A stretch of 64,000 bases of DNA from Pseudomonas bubulae (GTDB lineage: Bacteria; Pseudomonadota; Gammaproteobacteria; Pseudomonadales; Pseudomonadaceae): contig NZ_UYJA01000001.1 of NCBI RefSeq assembly GCF_900618535.1, positions 992,001 to 1,056,000 on the forward strand, in the 5' to 3' direction. The position numbers and the translations under genes are program-made. A model generated the notes under the pieces. The model searched no databases. It saw nothing but the letters and a program-made list of their open reading frames with translations, and was not told where the DNA came from. Below, in pieces: positions 56,137-64,000 of this stretch; the first letter of the stretch is position 1; each line of letters begins with the position of its first letter.

Positions 56137-57390
56137 TTATTTCTTCTCTTGTAGATAGATCCCGGCTGCTTCCATTTCACGGATTCGAGCGTAATCGGCT
56201 TCGATCTGCGCCAGATCGGTATGAACCAGATAAACAGTGCCCGGCTGACTGAATACATCCCGGGTAGGCGCAATTCGCTGACCATTTTCGACGTAGAACA
56301 CCACCTCGAAAAAAGACGCCAGGCTGCGCAATTGCTGCACAAATGCCCCGGTACAGAAAACACCTTCCGAATGATTGATCAGGCACACATTGTAAGTGTG
56401 CCTGGACAGTACATAGTCCTGATTGCCGGCCAGTAGCTGCTCAAACTCAAGGGGCCGAGTAATGGACAGTGCACATGCATCAATCTGTCCAAGACCGGTG
56501 GTCAGTGCCGAGACACCGGGCCTTAGAATCCCGTCTGTACGTGCTGCAATCTCCACCAGTTTTGGCCCGTCCTCGGTGTACATAACCTCGGCATGGCTGG
56601 GGCCATTACGGATACCCAGGCACTTCACCACCTTACGGGTATAGGCCACCAACTCGGCATACGGAGCGTCGGTGCAAGCAAGCAGTTGATCGATGTCATA
56701 TACGATGCTGCCTGTTTCCAGCACACGCTTGGTGTATTTCACCACCTCTGTGACCAACTGATACCCATTCAAGGACACCATATTGACGACATACTCAGTG
56801 CCCACCAAATACTCCTGAAGTAGCACCTGGCTGTTTTCGAGACTCAACTTGTTGCGCGTACCCAACAGCGCCTTGAATGCCCCCTTGCACGCTGCCAGAT
56901 CGCGGCAAATATAAACCCCGTCCGCCCCTGCGCTTTCCAGGGGTTTTACGACTAGCGGAAACCTGCCATGGGCAGCGACCCAGTCTTTACCGTCGCTCCA
57001 CGTATCCACTGCGCACTGGGCAGGGGCGGATAAACCGGCTTCGGTAACGCACTGAATCATCTCGTATTTGTTTCTGCGAGCCCTGCTCCTGGAAAACTCA
57101 TTGACGTAATCCAGCCCCAACTGTTCATTCAACAGATCGGCCAATAACACCCCGCTTTCTGCCCCAGCAATAATAACATCGGGATTAAAATGCCTGAGCT
57201 CCGCCAACGTGAACGTCGTATCCGTATGAACGATGGATCGCTCGTAAATAGACGAATCAAATCCGGCATAATAATAGCCATCGAGATCAGAACTGGACAC
57301 AACATGAAATAAAGCACATTCATTTTCGTACAATTTCTTTGCCAGGAATTTACCCGACGAAAATCCGTCAACCACTACAACTCTTATCAT
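56137..57390 (-). CDS. ATP-grasp ligase (peptide/amino acid ligase-like)
   Basis: This 417-residue ATP-grasp enzyme has an N-terminal Rossmann-like domain (IRVVVVDGFSSGKFLAKKLY). The ATP-binding lobe (PLVVKPLESAGADGVYICRD) follows, then QVLLQEYLVGTEYVVNMVS and the metal-binding strand HAEVMYTEDGPKLVEIAART. The layout matches carboxylate-amine ligases such as BacD-type dipeptide ligases. It joins an amino acid to an amine or second amino acid; the substrates are unknown. The start overlaps the EamA stop by 4 bp, so it is the last gene of the four-gene operon. Confidence 0.85.
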   Translation of the reverse strand: MIRVVVVDGFSSGKFLAKKLYENECALFHVVSSSDLDGYYYAGFDSSIYERSIVHTDTTFTLAELRHFNPDVIIAGAESGVLLADLLNEQLGLDYVNEFSRSRARRNKYEMIQCVTEAGLSAPAQCAVDTWSDGKDWVAAHGRFPLVVKPLESAGADGVYICRDLAACKGAFKALLGTRNKLSLENSQVLLQEYLVGTEYVVNMVSLNGYQLVTEVVKYTKRVLETGSIVYDIDQLLACTDAPYAELVAYTRKVVKCLGIRNGPSHAEVMYTEDGPKLVEIAARTDGILRPGVSALTTGLGQIDACALSITRPLEFEQLLAGNQDYVLSRHTYNVCLINHSEGVFCTGAFVQQLRSLASFFEVVFYVENGQRIAPTRDVFSQPGTVYLVHTDLAQIEADYARIREMEAAGIYLQEKK

Positions 57391-58301
57391 TTCGCACCTC
57401 GCCTGTTTGATATATCCAGCCAGGCCAGCAGTACAACAATAAGACAGACGGCCAGGATGCTCGGCATTGAAATCGCCACCCGCGAATCCAGGTATTGAAG
57501 TAGCAAGGTAAAAACCGGCAACGTCAGCAATACAAATGACACCGCTATTGGACTGAGATGAAAAATGGTTTTTTGAATAAGGTAGACAGGCAACAGATGG
57601 CCGACGACAACCAGAACTGACAGCGGCAAGATCCACTGGGGGGCGAGACTGAATGAGGTGTCGCTGAAGCTGATAAACAGGCTGCAAACAACTACCATCA
57701 TGACGCTCCTCACAGCCAGAATGTCATAAGTTTTCCAACGACAATAAAACATCTTTTTGGAAACAATCGTATAAAATACCGTGCCCATTGCACACAGCAT
57801 TACACTGACAATACCGATAATTCTCTGTTCTATGGAAGTCGAAGAAATACCACTTTCCCCGACCAAAGACTGAAACAGCATTATGGCAACCGAGAGCAAT
57901 ACCAGTCCGGCAATCAGGGTTTCGAGTGCAGTGGCCTTGCCAGCACCTTTTACAAAGCTCGACACCAGCAAAGTCAATGCTGGGCCGCAGGCTACTGAGG
58001 CTACCCCTACTACCGCTGGTTCCAGAAATCGCAGGGCATAAAAAAGACCGCCCCAATTCAACAATACCGACAGATTGATCCATACCACCAATGGCCAGTC
58101 TTGCTGGATCTTGTCCATCAAGCTATGCCTGCCTGCACGGAGGCTGTACATCATAAACAATGCAGCAGACGAAACAAAGCAATAGAAAACAACCACCAGG
58201 GTATCAAGTACCTGCGTTATAAACGCGACATACACGTCAAAGGCGGCGCTGATAAAACAAAAGAACAACCCTAATATAACACCCAAGTTTTCAGGCTTCA
58301 T
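57387..58301 (-). CDS. EamA-family exporter (DMT superfamily)
   Basis: This 304-residue protein has ten membrane segments with internal duplication (two EamA repeats). Recognisable features are the LNWGGLFYALRFLEPAVVGV segment and PIAVSFVLLTLPVFTLLLQY. DMT/EamA carriers commonly export amino acids or related small molecules. The ATG at 58301 has AGGAAGG upstream; a TTG two codons earlier is the alternative. Between ligase and phosphoribosyltransferase, it probably exports the operon's product. Confidence 0.85.
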   Translation of the reverse strand: MKPENLGVILGLFFCFISAAFDVYVAFITQVLDTLVVVFYCFVSSAALFMMYSLRAGRHSLMDKIQQDWPLVVWINLSVLLNWGGLFYALRFLEPAVVGVASVACGPALTLLVSSFVKGAGKATALETLIAGLVLLSVAIMLFQSLVGESGISSTSIEQRIIGIVSVMLCAMGTVFYTIVSKKMFYCRWKTYDILAVRSVMMVVVCSLFISFSDTSFSLAPQWILPLSVLVVVGHLLPVYLIQKTIFHLSPIAVSFVLLTLPVFTLLLQYLDSRVAISMPSILAVCLIVVLLAWLDISNRRGAK

Positions 58302-58351
58302 AGACAACCCTTCCTACTTACTTCCCCTCACGCCTAGCGAGCTTTTCTGGA

Positions 58352-58918
58352 TCAGTCCAACACCCGAACCCTATCTTCAGACAATACAATCCTAACGAGC
58401 GTTTTAACTGCAACACCCGTACTATTCAAAACCTGCTCCCTACCATTATTTTGTACTTTCTCTACTGCACACACGACATCGACCACTTCAGCCCCACTAC
58501 GCCGAACAGCCTCCACCAACGATATAACAGCACCTCCCGTACTCAGAGTATCATCGACAATGACCACTCTATCACCCGCAACAACTCCATTAAGGTAAAG
58601 CTTCCCTTGATAATATTCTGATTCAAGATCCACACACACATCATTCACATCTTCAAGGCTATATGTGTACCATCGTGCAATAGCCATTGGAATACCCGTC
58701 AATATGGAGACTGCTGTCGCCAGCGGTGCGCCCTTATCTTCCTCCGTCACTATTTTATCAACATGCCAATCCATGACCTCAATGACACCACGTGCCGCTT
58801 CGAGGAGCACCTCCGGCCTCAAAGCCGGCAGCTGATCCGTAAATTCATTTACTGTAATTCTTGTTGCCCCCACACTAACTACTTTAGCTCTCTCATATAC
58901 CTCTTTCAGCAGCATCAT
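58352..58918 (-). CDS. Purine-type phosphoribosyltransferase
   Basis: This 188-residue type I PRTase has the PRPP loop VVIVDDTLSTGGAV (about 118-131), preceded by VDLESEYYQGKLYLNG and TEEDKGAPLATAVS. It most resembles the hypoxanthine/adenine PRTase type seen in archaea (hedged). It could attach ribose-5-phosphate to a base or release a base from a nucleotide. It is AT-rich and starts at ATGATG, overlapping the PLP-enzyme stop (ATGA) with GGAGG upstream. A salvage gene in this setting is unusual, so a biosynthetic role is likely. Confidence 0.82.
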   Translation of the reverse strand: MMLLKEVYERAKVVSVGATRITVNEFTDQLPALRPEVLLEAARGVIEVMDWHVDKIVTEEDKGAPLATAVSILTGIPMAIARWYTYSLEDVNDVCVDLESEYYQGKLYLNGVVAGDRVVIVDDTLSTGGAVISLVEAVRRSGAEVVDVVCAVEKVQNNGREQVLNSTGVAVKTLVRIVLSEDRVRVLD

Positions 58919-59865
58919 TTGACCTCCGTATACGCTGGATAAACCCCATCCCAACAGCTCTTGTACTTCCATGCACTATCAAAAAAAAGCGTGACGATAT
59001 TTAAACCTCTTTGCATAGCCGCTATCTTTTCACACACTAACAAGTTGGCACCACACGTCGGCCCTATGCCATATTCATTTTTTGACACAAACAACCTCAT
59101 CTGTTCCCAGGCTTCATCACCATCCACGACAACCACTTCGTCGATCAAGTTAGGGGTTGTATTAATCGACAACACACCTGCTCCCAGCCCCATAAGATTA
59201 TGCGACCGATGTTCAAACTCAAGCCCTTGCCTTGCGGCATACAATGGAGCAGAAGCATCCACCTCAATACCGACTGTTTTAATATCTCTATAATGCCGCT
59301 TCAAGACTTCAGCAATACCCGAGAACGTGCCTCCAGTACCTAAAGAACACACGAAATAATCCGGTACAACTTTGTACTCACCAAGCGCTTTGACAATCTC
59401 CTCTCCGCAGGTATGCCAGGCCAACTTATTAAGTAGCGTGCTCGACTGATCCAAGAAATAGACCTCACTAGAATTTTTACTTTTCACATACTCTTTAGCT
59501 GCATCAACGGCCCCTACCAAAAAGCTTTCTTTGGGGGTTTCGACCACATGTGCTCCATACGTTCTTATTTGCTCTTTACGTTCACATGTCATCCCTTCCG
59601 GCATGAATATTGTGATGGAATAACCTTTCTTCTTTCCAATCCATGCTAGCGCCGCCCCACCGTTACCGGTCGAGCAGTCAACCAGCGTCATACCTTTACG
59701 AATGACACCCTCACGCTCTAGCGAAGTGATGATATTCAAATAAGTTCGATCTTTATGACTGCCAGAAGGATTCATATATTCACACTTCGAAAACAAGCGA
59801 CCTCCATTGCAGGCAAATCGCATTAGCTCAACGAGTGGTGTATTGCCAATATCGTCCAGATTCAT
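58915..59865 (-). CDS. PLP-dependent enzyme of the tryptophan-synthase beta/cysteine synthase family
   Basis: This 316-residue fold-type II PLP enzyme has its PLP lysine in NPSGSHKDRTYLN (Lys38). The phosphate/substrate loop CSTGNGGAALAWIG and glycine-rich SLGTGGTFSGIAEVLK follow the cysteine-synthase pattern. Divergence in other motifs suggests it is not CysK or CysM. Such enzymes attach nucleophiles to the beta-carbon of serine-type substrates. It is AT-rich and the first gene of the operon. GGGGG lies before the ATG. Confidence 0.85.
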   Translation of the reverse strand: MNLDDIGNTPLVELMRFACNGGRLFSKCEYMNPSGSHKDRTYLNIITSLEREGVIRKGMTLVDCSTGNGGAALAWIGKKKGYSITIFMPEGMTCERKEQIRTYGAHVVETPKESFLVGAVDAAKEYVKSKNSSEVYFLDQSSTLLNKLAWHTCGEEIVKALGEYKVVPDYFVCSLGTGGTFSGIAEVLKRHYRDIKTVGIEVDASAPLYAARQGLEFEHRSHNLMGLGAGVLSINTTPNLIDEVVVVDGDEAWEQMRLFVSKNEYGIGPTCGANLLVCEKIAAMQRGLNIVTLFFDSAWKYKSCWDGVYPAYTEVK

Positions 59866-60158
59866 AAAACCCCCACGACCTAAGCCTGATAACTTCCCAG
59901 TTATTAATAACTCAACAAGCTCTCAAATAAACATTACCCTCAAGAGACCATAGCCGCAAACAAATACACATAGAAAGATCCTACACCATCTTACAGAATC
60001 ATCTTTAGGACAACACTAAGCCATTGTTATTGCGCAAACTTAAAATACAAATATGCCGACACAGCAGGCGAAACGAAACATCACGAAACAAATATTCGAT
60101 CTCGCGGGCATCTAAAGAACAAGAAAATATGGGAACAGGAGCGGCTTTTACCGCTCCC
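59866..60158. promoter_or_regulatory. Spacer and promoter region upstream of the PLP operon
   Basis: This gene-free spacer is AT-rich. A perfect 14-bp palindrome AGTTATTAATAACT (59899-59912) sits 34 bp before the operon's first ATG and may be a repressor operator. No regulator gene is adjacent. On the minus strand an intrinsic-terminator candidate for the gene at 60195 lies at 60121-60158: the stem GGAGCGG/CCGCTCC with a 6-nt loop, then a U-rich tail. Confidence 0.5.
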
Positions 60159-60194
60159 ATAGACAGGAGAAAGTGCTGGATCTTTAAATAAGCA

Positions 60195-61463
60195 TCAATG
60201 CGCTACATTTTTCGACGCCGCCAACATTGCCTTAAGCAATACCGCGCATCCCGCTGCCAGATCCTTGGGATCGGCGTTTTCGATTTCGTTGTGGCTGATG
60301 CCGCCTTCACAGGGCACAAATATCATCCCTGCCGGACCCAACTCGGCCAGGAAGATAGCATCGTGCCCTGCCCCGCTGACGATATCCATGTTCGACAAGC
60401 CCAACTCATTGGCCGCATCCCGCACGGCGTTGACGCAATCAGGGTTGAAGTACAGCGGCGGAAAGTCTGCTGTGGGAGTCAGTTCGAAACTCAGGCCATG
60501 CTCCTCGCAGGTGGCTTCAATCACCCCACGCACTTGCTCGATCATCGAGTCCAGCCGCTCGGGCAGCAAATGCCGGAAGTCCAGGGTCATGCGTACTTCA
60601 CCGGGGATAACATTGCGCGAGCCCGGATAGGCTTGCAGGCAACCCACGGTCCCGCAGGCGTGGGGTTGATGGCCAAGAGCTGCCTTGTTGACGGCGGCAA
60701 CCACGGCCGCCGCCCCGACCAATGCATCCTTGCGCAGGTGCATGGGCGTTGGCCCGGCATGGGCTTCTACACCGCGCAGGTTGAGGTCGAACCATTTCTG
60801 CCCCAGGGCGCCAAGTACGACGCCGATGGTTTTGCGCTCGTCCTCAAGAATCGGCCCCTGTTCGATGTGAGCTTCAAAGTAGGCCCCCACCGGGTGGCCG
60901 TTGACCTGGCGGCTGCCAGCATAGCCAATTGCATTCAGGGCCTCACCCACGGTCACGCCCTGGGCATCGGTTTTGGCCAGGGTTTCTTCAAGGGTAAACT
61001 TGTCTGCAAAAACCCCGGAACCCATCATGCAAGGCGCAAAGCGTGAGCCTTCTTCATTGGTCCACACCACCACTTCCAGCGGCGCGTCGGTCTCGATATT
61101 GAGGTCGTTGAGGGTGCGCAGTACTTCAACCCCGGCCAGTACGCCAAAGCAGCCGTCGAACTTGCCGCCGGTGGGCTGGGTGTCGATATGGCTGCCGGTC
61201 ATCACCGGCGGCAAATCCGGATTGCGCCCCGGGCGGCGGGCAAAGATATTGCCCACGGCGTCCACGCTGACGGTGCAACCGGCGTCCTCACACCAGCGTA
61301 CAAAAATATCCCGGGCCTGGCGGTCCAGGTCGGTCAGGGCCAGGCGGCATACACCGCCCTTTACCGTGGCACCCAGCTGGGCCAGTTCCATTAACGAGGC
61401 CCACAGGCGCTCGCCGTTGGTCAATGGCGCGCGGTGCTGCTGAAGGTCGTGTGCGGCGTTCAT
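60195..61463 (-). CDS. N-carbamoyl-beta-alanine amidohydrolase / ureidopropionase (M20 family)
   Basis: This 422-residue M20 amidohydrolase has metal ligands in MTGSHIDTQPTGGKFDGCFG, WTNEEGSRFAPCM, EAHIEQGPILE and SGAGHDAIFLAEL. In the reductive pyrimidine pathway it splits N-carbamoyl-beta-alanine to beta-alanine, CO2 and ammonia. The neighbouring NCS1 permease and dihydropyrimidinase support this over allantoate hydrolysis. The layout matches PA0441-PA0444 of P. aeruginosa. Confidence 0.9.
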   Translation of the reverse strand: MNAAHDLQQHRAPLTNGERLWASLMELAQLGATVKGGVCRLALTDLDRQARDIFVRWCEDAGCTVSVDAVGNIFARRPGRNPDLPPVMTGSHIDTQPTGGKFDGCFGVLAGVEVLRTLNDLNIETDAPLEVVVWTNEEGSRFAPCMMGSGVFADKFTLEETLAKTDAQGVTVGEALNAIGYAGSRQVNGHPVGAYFEAHIEQGPILEDERKTIGVVLGALGQKWFDLNLRGVEAHAGPTPMHLRKDALVGAAAVVAAVNKAALGHQPHACGTVGCLQAYPGSRNVIPGEVRMTLDFRHLLPERLDSMIEQVRGVIEATCEEHGLSFELTPTADFPPLYFNPDCVNAVRDAANELGLSNMDIVSGAGHDAIFLAELGPAGMIFVPCEGGISHNEIENADPKDLAAGCAVLLKAMLAASKNVAH

Positions 61464-61499
61464 GATAGTTTCCTCAGGCAGTTTTTATAGGAAGGCGCT

Positions 61500-62987
61500 T
61501 CAAACCGTGCCTTTGACGGCTTCTGCTTGCTGACTGTTCAGGCGATACAACCCGTAATAAATCACGGCCCCGAGCAACGACCCGGTAAACCAGCCGAAGT
61601 CATAGAACCAGCTGAAGGCACTGCTGCCCAACGACAGCAACGTCAGCGCCACAGGTACACCAAAAGCGATAAAACCCTTCCAGTTCCAGGCCGGGTACAC
61701 CCCGTCACGGTACAGCCCGGCAAGGTCGAGTTTTTGCTGACGGATAACGAAATAGTCGACCACCATGATCCCGGCAATCGGCCCAAGCAGGCTGGAGTAA
61801 CCCAGCAACCAGTTGGAGTACACGGTTTCCAGGCTCACATCCGAGACCAGCAGGCCGAGTTTCTTCAGCAATTCATGAGCCATCAGCGCCAAGCCCACCA
61901 GGCCGGTCAAGATCACTGCCGTGGTGCGGTTGATCAACTTGGGAGCGATGTTCTGGAAGTCATTGGTGGGCGACACAATATTGGCCGCCGTATTGGTCGA
62001 CAGCGTGGCGATGATGATCAGCGCCATGGCTAGTGCCACCCAGCCCGGGCTCTGGATATGGCCGATCAGGCTGACCGGGTCGGATACGGTAACGCCTACC
62101 AGTTTTTCGGACGCTGCCGTCATCACCACGCCCAGAGCGGCGAACAGGAACATGGTCAGCGGCAGGCCAAAAATCTGCCCCAGGATCTGGTCTTTCTGGC
62201 TTTTTGCGTATCGGCTGAAATCCGGAATATTCAGGGACAAGGTGGCCCAGAAACCCACCATTGCAGTCAGGCCGGCAAAGAAGTAGCCGTACACACTGGC
62301 ACCTTCCGGGCGCTTGGGCGGCTGGGCCAGCAGTTCACTCATCGACACATTGGGCAGAGCCCACACCAGCAGGCCCAGACCGACCAGTACCAGCAAGGGT
62401 GCAGACAGGGTTTCCAGCCACTTGATCGACTCGGCACCGCGCAATACCACCCACAGGTTGAGCGCCCAGAAAATCATGAAGCCGATCACTTCACCCGTAC
62501 CGTCCAGGCTTTTCCAGCCCTCGAACACCGAGCCCAGAAACAGGTGAATGGCCAGACCGCCGAACAGTGTCTGGATCCCGAACCAGCCGCAGGCCACCAG
62601 AGCACGGATCAGACACGGTACGTTGGAGCCGATAATGCCGAAGGAAGAACGCAGCAACACCGGAAAGGGAATGCCGTATTTGGTGCCCGCAAAGGCATTG
62701 AGAGTCAGAGGGATCAATACCACGATATTTGCCAGCAGAATCGCCAGCAGTGCCTCACCCACTGAAAGCCCGAAATAGGCTGTCAGAACCCCGCCCAGGG
62801 TATAGGTGGGTACGCAAATGGACATGCCGACCCACAAGGCAGTGATATGCCACTTGTTCCAGGTGCGCTCATGAACTTTGGTGGGGGCGATATCGTGGTT
62901 GTACCGGGGGCTATCGAGGACTTCAGGCCCGGCATCCAGTTCGTACAAACCGTTACGTTCGGTGACTTTTGATCTGCTCGGTTGCAT
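61500..62987 (-). CDS. NCS1-family pyrimidine/hydantoin permease
   Basis: This 495-residue carrier has twelve membrane segments. It contains FPVLLRSSFGIIGSNVPCLI, SLNIPDFSRYAKSQKDQ and NTAANIVSPTNDFQNIAPK. These are hallmarks of nucleobase-cation symporter-1 proteins that import uracil, thymine or hydantoins. It stands 36 bp upstream of the ureidopropionase and is co-transcribed. It is divergent from dihydropyrimidinase. Confidence 0.93.
   Translation of the reverse strand: MQPSRSKVTERNGLYELDAGPEVLDSPRYNHDIAPTKVHERTWNKWHITALWVGMSICVPTYTLGGVLTAYFGLSVGEALLAILLANIVVLIPLTLNAFAGTKYGIPFPVLLRSSFGIIGSNVPCLIRALVACGWFGIQTLFGGLAIHLFLGSVFEGWKSLDGTGEVIGFMIFWALNLWVVLRGAESIKWLETLSAPLLVLVGLGLLVWALPNVSMSELLAQPPKRPEGASVYGYFFAGLTAMVGFWATLSLNIPDFSRYAKSQKDQILGQIFGLPLTMFLFAALGVVMTAASEKLVGVTVSDPVSLIGHIQSPGWVALAMALIIIATLSTNTAANIVSPTNDFQNIAPKLINRTTAVILTGLVGLALMAHELLKKLGLLVSDVSLETVYSNWLLGYSSLLGPIAGIMVVDYFVIRQQKLDLAGLYRDGVYPAWNWKGFIAFGVPVALTLLSLGSSAFSWFYDFGWFTGSLLGAVIYYGLYRLNSQQAEAVKGTV

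Positions 62988-64000
<1,013 letters not shown>

Noticed and set aside
57391..57687. Extended start of the ATP-grasp gene
   Set aside because: The extra 99 codons lie inside the EamA gene on the same strand in another frame; the 4-bp overlap at 57390 is the natural start.

Overview
The window is a chromosomal stretch of a Pseudomonas, probably of the P. fluorescens/P. fragi lineage. This rests on the complete muxABC-opmB efflux operon, an orphan CcoN4-type oxidase subunit, the pyrimidine-catabolism locus in its usual Pseudomonas arrangement, the GlgA/MalQ/DUF2934/GlgX glycogen block, PA0061/PA0062-type lipoproteins, and many copies of the typical Pseudomonas GTGGGAGCGAGCCTGCTCGCGA palindromic REP element between genes. 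Species cannot be fixed from the sequence alone.

Layout. 1-600: start of a DUF2235 (Tle1-like) hydrolase running off the left edge. 0.8-3.8 kb: a DksA-like protein, an HPP membrane protein and a diguanylate cyclase. 4.0-12.9 kb: the minus-strand muxA-muxB-muxC-opmB RND pump, each junction overlapping by 4 bp. 13.2-19.0 kb: tpx, an outer-membrane/DUF1254 pair, a DUF3313 lipoprotein, and the orphan cbb3 subunit with a CcoQ-like partner. 19.2-22.0 kb: tal, hldD and a methyltransferase. 22.1-26.2 kb: an iron-responsive sigma/FecR/TonB-receptor operon. 26.3-30.9 kb: a serine-type transporter, a secreted DUF4946 protein, an AraC regulator with a dehydrogenase, and a DUF411 protein. 31.4-40.9 kb: glycogen metabolism (glgA, malQ, glgX, convergent glgB). 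46.6-56.0 kb: ccoG, a MocR regulator, a lipoprotein, and a second RND pump in permease-MFP-OMF order. 60.2-64.0 kb: pyrimidine/hydantoin catabolism (ureidopropionase, NCS1 permease, divergent dihydropyrimidinase running off the right edge).

The most interesting content is two AT-rich accessory islands. The first (41.5-46.3 kb) is a complete microcin B17-type azole peptide cluster in the order A-B-C-D-E-F: a Gly/Ser/Cys-rich 69-residue precursor, a zinc-binding McbB-like cyclodehydratase partner, an McbC-like FMN dehydrogenase, a YcaO protein, and an ABC permease and ATPase. Its core peptide has four Cys and five Ser, all isolated by glycines, so the Ser-Cys bis-azoles typical of microcin B17 cannot form, and there is no McbG immunity gene. 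The product is therefore expected to be a new linear azole peptide. The second (56.1-59.9 kb) is a tightly coupled four-gene operon (PLP beta-family enzyme, purine-type phosphoribosyltransferase, EamA exporter, ATP-grasp ligase) that looks like an undescribed pathway making and exporting a small amino-acid or peptide metabolite.

No tRNA, rRNA, CRISPR array, insertion sequence or prophage was recognised.
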